Shown piece after piece: positions 8,477 to 18,346 of a DNA stretch of 64,000 bases. The stretch is from NCBI GenBank assembly GCA_014859685.1, contig JACUTU010000001.1:439300-503299 (forward strand). The letters are read 5' to 3'. Every line of letters begins with the position of its first letter. Positions within the stretch are counted from its first letter, which is position 1. This stretch comes from Sulfurospirillum sp. GTDB lineage: Bacteria > Campylobacterota > Campylobacteria > Campylobacterales > Sulfurospirillaceae. The translations under genes and the position numbers were made by a program. Under the pieces are notes generated by a model that ran no database searches, was not told the DNA's origin, and saw only the letters and a program-made list of their open reading frames with translations.

Positions 8477-10068
8477 CGAACATCCTTGTTAAAAATATCT
8501 TTTTTTGAATCATAAGAGACTGTACTGACGCCCATAATACCAAGTATTGAATGAAAAAGATTGTCATGCGAATACTCTTTGTGAGCGTTTTTTTGTAACT
8601 GTGCAAACCCGACTCTCTCTTTGATGCGTTCACTCCCTATCCACACCATACTAGCAACTCTTTTTTGTGCAATAGGTGCCATTATATAGGGCATACCATG
8701 CAAATAAATTCCATTTTCGCCCAAAGACTCACCGTGATCACTCATATAAATCATTGCCGTTTCAAACATACCTTGCTTGCTTTTAAGATACGCTATGACT
8801 TTGGAGAGAAAAAAGTCTGTATAAAGTGCTGTGTTGTCATAAGTATTGCTTATCTCCTCGATAGTGCAATTTTCGATCTGATTACTCTTACATGTAGGCG
8901 TAAATCTTTCAAATTCTTGCGGATAGCGTTTAAAATATGCTGGTCCATGGTTTCCCATTTGGTGTAAAACTATAAAAATATTGTCTTTATTTTGTTTTGC
9001 AATAAAATCATCAAGTCCCACAAGCATCCCGATATCACGACACTCGCCTTCGCATATGCTATTTGTTGCTGGTGTTCTAAAATCCTCATACACCACTCGT
9101 TGTGCCACACCTTTTGAATCTGAATTATTATCCCTCCATAGTACGCTCACTGCTTGCGTGTGTTGCAAAACATCAAGAACTGATGCAGTTGAGATACCTT
9201 TAAGATACGAATAATTGCTCCTATCATACACAGAAAACATACAAGGCACACTATGTGCTGTACTTGTACCACATGAAAAGAGATTTGAAAAGCTTATCAC
9301 ATCCTCTTTTTCTAACAATGGATTTGTTTTTTTCTCGTATCCATTGAGAGAAAGGCGATCGGCTCGAAGCGTTTCTCCTAAAACCATAATCATAAGTTTT
9401 TTATGCGGATCATGCATCTTTGCATCAAGCCCGATATCTTTAAAATCAGGCTTTTTAGCGTAAGTTTTAACGATATATTTTCCAAAAGAATAGAGCGTGT
9501 AGGTTGGATTTGTATAATAGCGAAGCGGTTTGTGTTCTCTAAAAAATGAAGTGTAGTATTTGCTAAAGCTAAGCAATACGATCATTATTATCAAGATACA
9601 TGTAAAAATATACACAATTTTGTACAAAATTTCACGAGGAAAGCTCGCATAGATGATTTTTGTTTTTACAATAAAATAGCTAGGAACTATTGCTAAGACA
9701 AAAAGATAGAGGAGCATTTTACTATTTACGAGATCTGCGGTTTCTTTCAAATCTGTTTGCATCGAATTGCGAATCATCTCATCATCAATCGCAATACTGT
9801 ATGTCATCATAAAATAATTAGTTATAGCACTCAAAAAAAGCATAAAGATCAAAGTAATTTTCAGCGTAAATCGAGTTGTTATGAGTACAAAAATAAGAAC
9901 GATAAGTGCCCATAAAAAAATTACTGTAGAGAGTAAAAAGCCACTATTTTGCCAAGTAAATGGAAATACTTTGAGTACATTTTGCATAAAATTTATATTG
10001 TCAAATACAACAATAAAAAACGCAGTAAATAAAATTACAACAATTGGAGAGACACCTTTTCTTCTCAT
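8473..10068 (-). CDS. eptA: Phosphoethanolamine transferase (EptA/EptC-like)
   Basis: A membrane-bound sulfatase-fold enzyme that moves phosphoethanolamine from phosphatidylethanolamine to lipid A; the Campylobacter homologue also modifies the flagellar rod protein FlgG. Five hydrophobic segments occupy the first 165 residues, then a periplasmic domain with VLGETLRADRLSLNGY, the nucleophile region FSCGTSTAHSVPCMFS, HQMGNHGPAYFKRYP and YMSDHGESLGENG, which supply the metal ligands. 531 aa is normal. It lies between dgkA and the dihydroorotase-like gene, overlapping each by 4 bases. Lipid A versus protein as target cannot be read from sequence. Confidence 0.92.
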   Translation of the reverse strand: MRRKGVSPIVVILFTAFFIVVFDNINFMQNVLKVFPFTWQNSGFLLSTVIFLWALIVLIFVLITTRFTLKITLIFMLFLSAITNYFMMTYSIAIDDEMIRNSMQTDLKETADLVNSKMLLYLFVLAIVPSYFIVKTKIIYASFPREILYKIVYIFTCILIIMIVLLSFSKYYTSFFREHKPLRYYTNPTYTLYSFGKYIVKTYAKKPDFKDIGLDAKMHDPHKKLMIMVLGETLRADRLSLNGYEKKTNPLLEKEDVISFSNLFSCGTSTAHSVPCMFSVYDRSNYSYLKGISTASVLDVLQHTQAVSVLWRDNNSDSKGVAQRVVYEDFRTPATNSICEGECRDIGMLVGLDDFIAKQNKDNIFIVLHQMGNHGPAYFKRYPQEFERFTPTCKSNQIENCTIEEISNTYDNTALYTDFFLSKVIAYLKSKQGMFETAMIYMSDHGESLGENGIYLHGMPYIMAPIAQKRVASMVWIGSERIKERVGFAQLQKNAHKEYSHDNLFHSILGIMGVSTVSYDSKKDIFNKDVR

Positions 10069-11297
10069 GACTTTACCATCTCTCCACCAACAAAAACTTT
10101 TGTGATAGCTCCATAAAGCGTTTCACCTGCGTATAAAGAACTTATCTCGCTCACTTTTTGCATAACTTTAGGGTCAAAAATCACCAAATCAGCATCAAAC
10201 CCTTCAGCAACAGTTCCTTTATTTTGCAAGCCTAAAATCTTTGCTGGGTTTTTACTCATCAGTTCCATCAAAGTAAACATATCAATATAACCTTTTTTCA
10301 CCAAAAAAGTATATGCCAAAGCAAGATACTCCTCGATAGCCCCCAATCCAAACGCTGCATCTTCAAAGGCAACATCTTTATACACGATCGATTTTGGTGC
10401 ATGTGCTGCTGTAAGCAAATCGATATCACCGTTACACAAAGCTTCTAAAAGCCCCAATCGCTCCTCTTCATCACGAAGTGGCGGCATAATCTTGGCATAA
10501 GTATTGAATCCATTGCAAGCGCTATCATTTTTGATGAGATGATGGATCGAAACTTCTTTATACATTTTTGAATCTTGCTTATCGCAAGCCTTAATTATAT
10601 CAAGTGATCTTTTGGTGGAAAGTTTTTGAAAAACAACAGACACTCCAAATGCACTTGCCATCTGGGTTATTTTAGCAACTTCTGTATTTTGTGAAAGTTT
10701 TGAAATACCAGATAGCCCGAGCTTAGCAGAGATTATCCCTTCGTGCATCACGCCGTTATCATCCAAAGAGGGATCATAGCAGCTACAAAAAAATGGCTTA
10801 TCTTTCATTAAAGCGTACTGCATACCTCTCTTGAGCAAGTTTGATGCACACGCAGAAGTGCTAAAAATAGCACAAGCTCCATTGTTGAGCAAAGTTGCGA
10901 TATTGTTCAATTTTTCTTGATTTTCTCCGCTTAAAGGCGCTGCCACAAGCAAATTTGCATCTTGCATATCGGCTTTGATTTTAAAGTGTTCAAGCTGGAT
11001 AGAACTATCTAAACTAGGGGTAAAATCAGGCATAATCACCGCAGTACTCACTCCGCCATTTAATGCTGAAGCACTCAATTTCTCAAGGCTTGACTCGTTT
11101 AGTTGTGAATTTGCCAAACGAACATTGAGATCAATTACTCCAGCAAGCAAAAAATTGCCCACAGCATCAATCACTTCACAACCGTTTTGTGCATCTATAC
11201 TTTGGGCTATCTTCTCAATTTTTCCATCTTTGATCAAAAGATCTCGCCGCACCTCTTGATTATTTTCAAATATGATTGCATTTTTTATAAGCTTCAT
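10065..11297 (-). CDS. Dihydroorotase homologue lacking catalytic residues (PyrX/PyrC'-like)
   Basis: The 410-aa protein has the amidohydrolase fold of class I dihydroorotases: DLLIKDGKIEKI, an inner motif IHHLIKND, KIMPPLRDEEER and GLGAIEEY. The metal site is broken, however. The usual DxHxH after the PG-(L/V)-IDL strand reads DLNVRL, and the catalytic aspartate of the DHAP motif is replaced (TAAHAP). In Pseudomonas, such inactive homologues (PyrC'/PyrX) hold aspartate transcarbamoylase together. I infer a structural role here; another, active pyrC should exist elsewhere. It overlaps both neighbours by 4 bases. Confidence 0.88.
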   Translation of the reverse strand: MKLIKNAIIFENNQEVRRDLLIKDGKIEKIAQSIDAQNGCEVIDAVGNFLLAGVIDLNVRLANSQLNESSLEKLSASALNGGVSTAVIMPDFTPSLDSSIQLEHFKIKADMQDANLLVAAPLSGENQEKLNNIATLLNNGACAIFSTSACASNLLKRGMQYALMKDKPFFCSCYDPSLDDNGVMHEGIISAKLGLSGISKLSQNTEVAKITQMASAFGVSVVFQKLSTKRSLDIIKACDKQDSKMYKEVSIHHLIKNDSACNGFNTYAKIMPPLRDEEERLGLLEALCNGDIDLLTAAHAPKSIVYKDVAFEDAAFGLGAIEEYLALAYTFLVKKGYIDMFTLMELMSKNPAKILGLQNKGTVAEGFDADLVIFDPKVMQKVSEISSLYAGETLYGAITKVFVGGEMVKS

Positions 11298-12220
11298 AAT
11301 CCCTCTTTTAATTTTTTAATTCTGTTATATGCCCTAGCAATCTGTTCTTCGCTCAAATCTCCCTCTTGTATCGCTTTATAGATAATTTCTCGCACGACTT
11401 TTGGAATGTTTGAATTGTTGTAAAAATAGGAGGAAAAAAAGAGTATATCTACTCCTGAATTTATTGCCTTGGTGATATTTTGTGCTAAAGTATGCCTCTC
11501 TTGCAAAGTTTTTGAAAGCATATCATCACTGATTATAACGCCATTATAACCCATGCGAATTCTTAAAATATCTCGTATGATCTTTTGTGAGTGCAATGCA
11601 ACAAGATCCTTATCGAGTGCCTCAAATACTGATTGACTTGGCATAATCATATCAATTTTATCGTGTTTTATAAGCGAATAATACGGTTTCATGGCTTCAA
11701 ATCGCCACAGATTTGGAACTCCTGGAAAATGTTTTGCAACACTAAAAATTTTTGCTTTGTGCAATGCATCTATAAAAACAGAGCCATAAGCTAGCACAAT
11801 CTCCTCATTTTCACCGTCCAAATCAAAACTAGGAGCAAATAAAAGATTGATGCCGGCATCTTTGAGTGTATTGGCAAGTTTTTCATAACGCAAAGAGGCG
11901 TTTGCAAGCGTTTCATTTAAAGCCAAATTATTTGTATCATTCATCGCCATAAAAAGAGGTAAAGAGGATTTGTTACTTTTTTTCAAAGAAGTTATGAGTG
12001 TTTTGAGTTGTGTTTGATTTTCGATATTTCGTTCAAGCACAACAACCCCGCTTATCCTTGAAAATTCTATATCATTTTTAATCTGTTCGATCCACTTATC
12101 GCCATCCACTTTTCCACTAAAGCCTGTGAGAATCATCTGTGAAATCATCAAATCAAGCTGTGGCACTTTTGAAGCATTCAAGAAAGTAAGTAAAAAAGCT
12201 ATGATAAAAAGCTGCTTCAT
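11294..12220 (-). CDS. GH3-family beta-N-acetylhexosaminidase-like protein (NagZ-related)
   Basis: NagZ-type enzymes remove GlcNAc from muropeptides during cell-wall recycling. This 308-aa protein starts with a probable signal peptide (MKQLFIIAFLLTFLNAS), which differs from cytoplasmic NagZ, and has the family strand SVAKHFPG and the nucleophile motif GVIISDDM near residue 245. After KHFPG the expected GHG...DSH loop, which holds the acid/base histidine-aspartate pair, is missing and reads VPNLWRFE. Activity may be altered or lost. It overlaps gpsA and the dihydroorotase-like gene by 4 bases. Confidence 0.85.
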   Translation of the reverse strand: MKQLFIIAFLLTFLNASKVPQLDLMISQMILTGFSGKVDGDKWIEQIKNDIEFSRISGVVVLERNIENQTQLKTLITSLKKSNKSSLPLFMAMNDTNNLALNETLANASLRYEKLANTLKDAGINLLFAPSFDLDGENEEIVLAYGSVFIDALHKAKIFSVAKHFPGVPNLWRFEAMKPYYSLIKHDKIDMIMPSQSVFEALDKDLVALHSQKIIRDILRIRMGYNGVIISDDMLSKTLQERHTLAQNITKAINSGVDILFFSSYFYNNSNIPKVVREIIYKAIQEGDLSEEQIARAYNRIKKLKEGL

Positions 12221-13107
12221 CGATCCGCCAACAAGTCATAAAGGCTCTGTTTTGGAGATTTTCCCTGCAATATCTCATGTACTTCATGTGCAATTGGTGT
12301 GTAAATTTTGTGTTTAAGTGAGAGTTGCTTGATGGCTTCACTCGTAAAAACACCCTCTGCCACTTCACCAAGCCTCTGTAAAATCTGTGACAATTCTTCG
12401 CCTTTTGCAAGTCCTAAGCCAACACGATAATTTCTTGAAAGCGTACTTGATGCGGTAAGAAAAAGATCTCCAGCTCCACTTAAACCCAAAAAAGTGTCCT
12501 CTTTAGCACCAAAAATCAGTCCAAAGCGTTGCATCTCAACAAGCCCTCGTGAAATCAAACTAGCTCTTGCATTATTTCCAAGTTCCAATCCATCACAAAT
12601 CCCACTCGCTATCGCTAAAACATTTTTATATGCACCACAAATCTCAGCGCCTATTACATCGGTGCTTGTATATGTTTTCATAAAATTTGGAAAAAAAGCA
12701 CTCAACTCTTTGCTGAGCGTTTCATTGTGCGAATTTATCACCACACAAGTTGGCAATGATTGCATCACCTCAGTAGCAAAAGAGGGTCCTGAGAGAAAAG
12801 CAAGATGTGAAGAGGGAACATACTGGCTGTATATTTCATTTAAAAATGCTCCGCTTCCTTGTTCGATACCCTTGGCAGCAACAAGAATTTTTTGTCCATC
12901 AAACACAAAGTTTTCAGCTAACCATTGCCTTATCATTTGGGCTGGGAGTGCAAATATAAGATACTTACATGTAAGTGCATCTTGGAGTGAAACAAAATGC
13001 TCAAGCTCTTTTTTGGTTCTTGAAGTTATCTTACATGTAAGCTTTTGTGAAATCGCAAAATGCAACGCTGTTCCCCATTTTCCAGCCCCAATAATCGCTA
13101 TACTCAT
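12217..13107 (-). CDS. gpsA: Glycerol-3-phosphate dehydrogenase [NAD(P)+]
   Basis: GpsA reduces dihydroxyacetone phosphate to sn-glycerol-3-phosphate, the backbone of phospholipids. The N-terminus carries the Rossmann motif IAIIGAGKWGTALH, followed by ILVAAKGIEQG and FLSGPSFATEV. The C-terminal helical domain has GAYKNVLAIASGICDGL with the catalytic lysine, and GLSGAGDLFLT. 296 aa is slightly shorter than in enterobacteria but normal for this phylum. It is flanked by overlapping genes in one long minus-strand operon. Confidence 0.96.
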   Translation of the reverse strand: MSIAIIGAGKWGTALHFAISQKLTCKITSRTKKELEHFVSLQDALTCKYLIFALPAQMIRQWLAENFVFDGQKILVAAKGIEQGSGAFLNEIYSQYVPSSHLAFLSGPSFATEVMQSLPTCVVINSHNETLSKELSAFFPNFMKTYTSTDVIGAEICGAYKNVLAIASGICDGLELGNNARASLISRGLVEMQRFGLIFGAKEDTFLGLSGAGDLFLTASSTLSRNYRVGLGLAKGEELSQILQRLGEVAEGVFTSEAIKQLSLKHKIYTPIAHEVHEILQGKSPKQSLYDLLADR

Positions 13108-13796
13108 GATGCACCTATCTTTTCTTTTAATTTTTTTATATTTTCTTTGCTACCCAAGACTACTACCACATCGCCACAATCTATTTTGTGATTGATTCCT
13201 TTTGTAAAAAAGATAAACTCATCACCCATTTCTCGATCCAAGATACCTAAAAACATTGTGTCAAACTCTTTAAAAATACTCACATCTTTAAAATACAGAC
13301 CGTCCAGAATTGAGCCTTTTGGAATTTCAATCTCTTGTATAGAAAGCTTATTGCTTTGTCTTGCAAAAAGATTGAGAATACTGGACACTTTTGGCTTATC
13401 GATAATCCTAAAAGCCTTTATAGCGCCTACACCATAGGGACTAATCGTTCTATTTGCTCCTGCTAAAATCATTCGTTTTTCATCTTTTTGATTTTGAATA
13501 AGCGTTAGAATTTTTAATTCTTTATCTAAGCTTCTCGCACTTAATGTTACAAAAAGATTGAGACTTTCGTCATTTGAAGCACAAAATAAAACGCTCACAT
13601 CAGCACCAATGCCCATATCTACTAAAAGTTTGTCATCACTAAATACTGAATGTTGTGCGAAAAAACCATCCTGATTTGCTTGTGCAACCCGCATAGGATT
13701 TTCATCAATGATGTAAAGATCGTATTCATTTTTAGGCAACAATTTTGCGATCTCTCGACCTGTTTTTGTGTACCCAAAGATAAGCACTTTCTTCAT
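13104..13796 (-). CDS. TrkA-type potassium transport regulator (RCK protein)
   Basis: A soluble two-domain protein: an N-terminal NAD-binding TrkA-N/RCK domain (about 1-130; FGYTKTGREIAKLL, YIIDENPMRVAQA, FCASNDESLNLFV) and a C-terminal TrkA-C domain (about 150-225; IEIPKGSILDGL, GDVVVVLGSKENI). Such proteins sense NAD(H) or nucleotides and gate potassium channels or transporters. It overlaps the potassium channel gene by 4 bases, so the two probably work together. The glycine motif (GYTKTGRE) is a variant of GxGxxG. Confidence 0.88.
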   Translation of the reverse strand: MKKVLIFGYTKTGREIAKLLPKNEYDLYIIDENPMRVAQANQDGFFAQHSVFSDDKLLVDMGIGADVSVLFCASNDESLNLFVTLSARSLDKELKILTLIQNQKDEKRMILAGANRTISPYGVGAIKAFRIIDKPKVSSILNLFARQSNKLSIQEIEIPKGSILDGLYFKDVSIFKEFDTMFLGILDREMGDEFIFFTKGINHKIDCGDVVVVLGSKENIKKLKEKIGAS

Positions 13797-15346
13797 GTTA
13801 GCTGCCTTGCTATATTCTTTTTGATCTGTAAAATATTTTTTTCTTCACCGATAACAACCAAAGAATCATTAAGTTCAATTTTATAGGTATCGGGGTCTGG
13901 ATTGAAAATAAAATTTTTAATTCCGCCCTCTTTTAAAACAGCTATGGTTTGAATACTCAATTTTTCTAGTCCAATTTGCGCAAGAGTTTTACCAACCATT
14001 TCAGTCGTATCGTGTATGTCTATCTCATCAAGCGTGATAGAACTTTTGTGCAACAAAATATTGTCTATAGCATCAAATTTTACTGCACTGCCTATATATT
14101 CAACTGCCATTTCTGCGACTGTCTCATAAGGAAATATTACAAAATCCGCTTTTGCTATCTTGAATTTTTTAATATTTTCATCACTATTGGCTCTTACAAT
14201 CACTTCAATTTTATTATTTTCTGCCTTGATAGTTAAGAGAATTGAGAGATTTAAAGCATCATTTTCCGTTGTTATCACAACTTTTGCAACATCATTTTTA
14301 AACACTATCTTTTCGATAACTTCATATTCACCGGCATCGGCTTTTACAAAAAGATAACCAAGTTCTTTTGCTCTAGAAATACTTTGCTCGTTTTTATCGA
14401 TAATGACAAAGCGTTTACGCTCCTTGCGCAAAGCTTGTGCTAAAGTCTGCCCCATCCTTCCAAAACCAAAGATTACAATGAGGTTTGAAAGTTTATTTGC
14501 TTGCGATAAAAGCTTGTTTTCTCTCACTATTTCCATTTTTTCAGAGAGTGCATTTGTGACAACAGAAGTCGCTAAAACGAGGATAAAAAAACCGCCAACA
14601 ACCAAAAAAAGAGTGACGATTTTTCCGTTCAATGTCACAGGCGTTATGTCACCATAACCCACGGTCGCCATCGTGATGATTGCCCAATATACAGTATCTA
14701 CATAGGAATTAATATTTGGATTATTGCCAATTCCCTCAAAAACATACATAGTAGTAGAAGACATAAATATAAAAAATATAGCAACAAGAAAGAGAAAATT
14801 AAACTCAAATTTTTTGTCATTTAAGATCTTAAAAAAAGAGTTCAAACTCTTTGTATAGCGAAAAATCTTGAGTAATCTAAAGATCAAAAATATACGCAAA
14901 ATTCGTAGTGGTCTATATGCTGGAAGTATTGCTAGCAAATCGATGATTGACATAGGAGAGAAAATAAATTTTAGTTTTTGTACTAAGATTATCATCAGGA
15001 TTTCTATAAAATTTGAATGTTTTTTTTCTTCTAATTTTTTTTCATGATAGCGTATAATCTCATGACGCAAATCAGCACTAATCCAAAATCTTCCCAACCA
15101 TTCAAAGATAAAAATACTCACAGCTATATCTTCAATAATTTCAACATAATCAGGTAATTCATGCGCAATGCTATAGATAAGTATAAAAACAGTGATAAAA
15201 ACCAAAAATATAATCAAACCATCAAAATATGGCTTTATTTTTGACTTTGGATTTTCTAGCAAATTATAAATAAATTGCTTTGTGTTTTTATATGCGGTAA
15301 AAGCATCTAAAAAATACGCTAAAGAGACAAAAAGCCTTGCTATCAT
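13793..15346 (-). CDS. Six-helix potassium channel with C-terminal RCK domain
   Basis: The 517-aa protein has several membrane helices up to about residue 265 and the potassium selectivity filter TVGYGDITPVT near residue 230. An arginine-every-third-residue helix (YRPLRILRIFLIFRLLKIF) precedes the pore, resembling a voltage-sensor S4. The cytosolic half contains a TrkA-N domain (IVIFGFGRMGQTLAQAL, FVIIDKNEQSISRA) and a TrkA-C domain. The family includes the Helicobacter pylori potassium channel and E. coli Kch. It is cotranscribed with a separate RCK protein directly downstream. Confidence 0.92.
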   Translation of the reverse strand: MIARLFVSLAYFLDAFTAYKNTKQFIYNLLENPKSKIKPYFDGLIIFLVFITVFILIYSIAHELPDYVEIIEDIAVSIFIFEWLGRFWISADLRHEIIRYHEKKLEEKKHSNFIEILMIILVQKLKFIFSPMSIIDLLAILPAYRPLRILRIFLIFRLLKIFRYTKSLNSFFKILNDKKFEFNFLFLVAIFFIFMSSTTMYVFEGIGNNPNINSYVDTVYWAIITMATVGYGDITPVTLNGKIVTLFLVVGGFFILVLATSVVTNALSEKMEIVRENKLLSQANKLSNLIVIFGFGRMGQTLAQALRKERKRFVIIDKNEQSISRAKELGYLFVKADAGEYEVIEKIVFKNDVAKVVITTENDALNLSILLTIKAENNKIEVIVRANSDENIKKFKIAKADFVIFPYETVAEMAVEYIGSAVKFDAIDNILLHKSSITLDEIDIHDTTEMVGKTLAQIGLEKLSIQTIAVLKEGGIKNFIFNPDPDTYKIELNDSLVVIGEEKNILQIKKNIARQLT

Positions 15347-15350
15347 AGCT

Positions 15351-16775
15351 CTAACCTAGTCTTTGTTTTAAAAGCTCATTGACCTTCGCTGGATTTGCGG
15401 TACCTTTGCTCTCTTTCATAGTTTGCCCTACAAAAAATCCAAAAAGTTTTTCTTTACCCGCTTTATATTCAGTGACTTTATTGCTATTTGCATTTATGAT
15501 TGCGTCAATAATTTCTAATATCGCACCATCATCACTGACTTGTTTTAATCCTAATTTTTCGATAGCATTATCAACACTTATAGCATCTTGCATTAAATGA
15601 TCAAGCACCTCTTTTGCGGCCTTACCGCTGATTGTACCATCACTTATTCGCATTACAAGCATGGCGAGTTTTTGTGCATCAACGGGACTGGTTGCAATGC
15701 TTAAACCATCTTTTAATCTCGCAAGCAATTCAACACTGAGCCAAGTCACGCTCATCTTGGCATCCGCACCCGCATCCAACATAGATTCAAAAAAATGAGC
15801 CATCTCAACACTGCTCGTAATCACACTTGCATCATAATTTTTGATACCAAATTCACTTACAAATCGGGCTTTTTTTGCATCAGGCAATTCTGGGATAATG
15901 CTTGCTTCTTCGAGCATCTCTTTAGCGATAACAACAGGCAATAAATCAGGATCTGGAAAATAGCGATACTCAGCACTGTCCTCTTTACTACGCATACTTC
16001 TTGTTTCATTTTTTTCTACATCATACAAACGCGTTTCTTGTACAACTTCTTGCGCATATACGCCATCTTCCCAAGCGTTTGTTTGTCTTGTAATTTCATA
16101 TTCTATGGCTTTTTGCACGAAACGAAAGGAATTTATATTTTTGATTTCTGCTCTGGTATAAAGTTTTGTATCGCCTTTTGGTCGGATTGATATATTGACA
16201 TCGCAACGAAAACTTCCCTCTTGCATATTGGCATCGCTGATATCTAGATAACGCAAAATTGCATGGAGTTTTTTTAGATACCGTACCGCTTCATCACCAC
16301 TTCGCATATCAGGTTCACTTACAATTTCAAGCAATGGTGTGCCAGCTCTGTTAAGATCGACTTGACTAAATGTGCCTTGATGTACATTTTTACCAGCATC
16401 TTCTTCAAGGTGAGCTCTTGTTACACCTATGCGTTTTGTGCTGCCATCTTCAAAGTCAAGAATAATTTCACCACCCTCAACGATAGGGATCTCAAACTGA
16501 CTTATCTGATAGCCTTTTGGCAAATCTGGATAAAAATAATTTTTACGATTAAAGATAGATTTTTCATGCACACACGCATTGATAGCCCTTCCAAAAGCAA
16601 TCGCTTTTTTTACAGCTTCTGCATTTAAAACAGGCAAAGCACCTGGTAATCCGAGGCAAACTGAACAAACATTTGTATTTGGTTCATCACCAAAACTCGT
16701 AGGACAGGAACAAAATATTTTCGTTTTTGTATTTAATTGTGCGTGGACTTCTAAACCTATAACAACTTCAAACAT
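15351..16775 (-). CDS. gatB: Aspartyl/glutamyl-tRNA amidotransferase subunit B
   Basis: GatB is the kinase subunit of GatCAB, which converts misacylated Glu-tRNA(Gln) and Asp-tRNA(Asn) to the correct aminoacyl-tRNAs. It begins [20 protein letters not shown], has the cysteine pairs FCSCPTSF and [13 protein letters not shown] that bind zinc, [18 protein letters not shown], and a C-terminal GatB/YqeY tail domain (about 330-474) ending [16 protein letters not shown]. 474 aa is normal. It overlaps the thiE-like gene by 8 bases and precedes the channel gene by 4. Confidence 0.97.
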   Translation of the reverse strand: MFEVVIGLEVHAQLNTKTKIFCSCPTSFGDEPNTNVCSVCLGLPGALPVLNAEAVKKAIAFGRAINACVHEKSIFNRKNYFYPDLPKGYQISQFEIPIVEGGEIILDFEDGSTKRIGVTRAHLEEDAGKNVHQGTFSQVDLNRAGTPLLEIVSEPDMRSGDEAVRYLKKLHAILRYLDISDANMQEGSFRCDVNISIRPKGDTKLYTRAEIKNINSFRFVQKAIEYEITRQTNAWEDGVYAQEVVQETRLYDVEKNETRSMRSKEDSAEYRYFPDPDLLPVVIAKEMLEEASIIPELPDAKKARFVSEFGIKNYDASVITSSVEMAHFFESMLDAGADAKMSVTWLSVELLARLKDGLSIATSPVDAQKLAMLVMRISDGTISGKAAKEVLDHLMQDAISVDNAIEKLGLKQVSDDGAILEIIDAIINANSNKVTEYKAGKEKLFGFFVGQTMKESKGTANPAKVNELLKQRLG

Positions 16776-17331
16776 TGCAAACCTTTTTTAAAAAATAACG
16801 AATAGAAGCAAAACCGTAAGAACCCGCCTCTTCGCAAGCTTGTATTTGCTCCTTGGTTATGATGCCACCGAGTGCAAAACATTTGATGGAGATTGTATCA
16901 TTTATTTCTTTTAACTTCTCTAAACCTTTTGGCAAACCCTTGTTTGGCGTTGCGTAAATAGGGCTAAAAGTGATCGCATCTGCTCCTTGTTTTTCAGCCA
17001 TCATCACCTCTTTCATGGTATGTGTTGCGATGACAACAAAAAGTCCTAATGACTTTGCTTTTTCTATAGCTGCAAAGCTCTTTGAATCCAAATGCACTCC
17101 ATAAAATCCAAGTTCTTTTGCTAGCGTAAAATCGCTATGCAAAAGACATTTTGCAGTTGTTTGAAAGCTTGTAAATGCATAGGCCAATTGTTTATAATCA
17201 CTCGTTTGCTTGTCTCGCAAACAGATAAAATCAGGCTTACATGTAGCGAGTACACTTGAGAGTTTTTGCGGGAATATTTGTGGATTTGAACTATAAAACG
17301 AGGGGTCAGTTATGAGGTAATGTTGTATCAT
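16768..17331 (-). CDS. thiE: Thiamine-phosphate synthase / TenI-like protein
   Basis: This TIM-barrel protein belongs to the ThiE/TenI family, which couples thiazole and pyrimidine phosphates to thiamine phosphate or tautomerises thiazole. Visible motifs are [37 protein letters not shown] and FALGGI. I chose the ATG at 17331 ([10 protein letters not shown]) because the upstream 18 codons overlap the previous gene and lack homology. The resulting 187 aa is short for ThiE (about 210), and the pyrophosphate-loop residues are less complete, so a TenI-like role is possible. Confidence 0.82.
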   Translation of the reverse strand: MIQHYLITDPSFYSSNPQIFPQKLSSVLATCKPDFICLRDKQTSDYKQLAYAFTSFQTTAKCLLHSDFTLAKELGFYGVHLDSKSFAAIEKAKSLGLFVVIATHTMKEVMMAEKQGADAITFSPIYATPNKGLPKGLEKLKEINDTISIKCFALGGIITKEQIQACEEAGSYGFASIRYFLKKVCNV

Positions 17332-17596
17332 TTTGCAGTTTTTGTAAAATCGCTTCAAAAAGAGATGTGTGCTTTTTGAGTTCATTGAGTTTTTCGATCT
17401 GCAAGAGCGCTAACTCAGTTATAATTACACCAAATAAACCAAATAACGAACCAGCAAAAGCACTCAACAAAGCAATCAAAAAACCAAAATGAACAAATGT
17501 ACTGAAGGCATAAAAAGCACCAATAAACACAAGCGCCCATGAGGCTCCTTGCATAAAACTTAGCAATCGCTCAAAGGTGCTTTTATTGTGTAACAC
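17306..17596 (-). CDS. Small membrane protein of unknown function
   Basis: A 96-aa protein with two hydrophobic segments at about residues 15-38 and 42-65 (ASWALVFIGAFYAFSTFVHF, then a glycine-rich second helix) and a polar, possibly coiled C-terminus (LQIEKLNELKKHTSLFEAIL). I do not recognise the family. It lies 11 bases after atpB and overlaps the start of the thiE-like gene by 26 bases, so it is probably part of the same transcript. No function can be inferred beyond membrane location. Confidence 0.7.
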   Translation of the reverse strand: MLHNKSTFERLLSFMQGASWALVFIGAFYAFSTFVHFGFLIALLSAFAGSLFGLFGVIITELALLQIEKLNELKKHTSLFEAILQKLQNDTTLPHN

Positions 17597-17607
17597 TCTT
17601 AAAACTT

Positions 17608-18285
17608 CTAATGTTCTTCGCTAATCAAAACAGCGCTTGCAAGATATACATATGTTAAGATCATAAAGATAAAAGTTTGCAAAAATGCCATAAAAGTAAG
17701 TAGCGTAAATGGAACTAAAGGAACAAGCCATGGTGCGAGCATCAACATAACGCCTAAAAACATATCATCACCTTTGATATTTCCAAACAAACGAAAAGAC
17801 AAAGAAACAATGCGTGAAGTGTGGGAAATCACTTCAACAGGAAACATAATAGGAGCTAATACTTTCATAGGCCCCATAAAATGACCGAAATATTTTGCAA
17901 CACCATTGACACGAATGCCTTCAAAATTATAATAAACAAATACAATAAGTGCCAAAAGTAGCGTCATATTTATATTGCTTGATGGTGATTCAAAGCCTGG
18001 AATGATACCTATAACATTTGCAAAAAATACAATCAAACCTATAGTTGCCACAAGTGGAAGATACTTTCTTGCTAACTTTTCACCGATAACATCTTTGCCC
18101 ATAGCAACAACACCCTCAAGATATGCTTCCATTACATTTTGTACGCCATTTGGAACAAGTTGCATAGAACTCGTAGCAAGTTTTGCCAAAGCCAACACAA
18201 TGATGCCTACCAATACAATGTGTGATACAAAAATAAATCCATGGGAGTGGTTGATAAGACCTAAAAATGTAAAAACCTCATTCAT
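17608..18285 (-). CDS. atpB: ATP synthase F0 subunit a
   Basis: Subunit a provides the proton half-channels next to the c-ring. The 225-aa protein has five to six hydrophobic segments, an N-terminal NHSHGF stretch, the essential-arginine helix [22 protein letters not shown] near residue 160, and a C-terminal helix [20 protein letters not shown]. The lone position, away from other atp genes, is usual in Campylobacterota, where atpB stands apart from atpHAGDC. A 61-bp gap precedes it. Confidence 0.96.
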   Translation of the reverse strand: MNEVFTFLGLINHSHGFIFVSHIVLVGIIVLALAKLATSSMQLVPNGVQNVMEAYLEGVVAMGKDVIGEKLARKYLPLVATIGLIVFFANVIGIIPGFESPSSNINMTLLLALIVFVYYNFEGIRVNGVAKYFGHFMGPMKVLAPIMFPVEVISHTSRIVSLSFRLFGNIKGDDMFLGVMLMLAPWLVPLVPFTLLTFMAFLQTFIFMILTYVYLASAVLISEEH

Positions 18286-18346
18286 TACACTTTTCCTTAC
18301 TTGTAGAAATTTTTGAGATTATAGCTTTAACTGCTTTAATGCTTGA

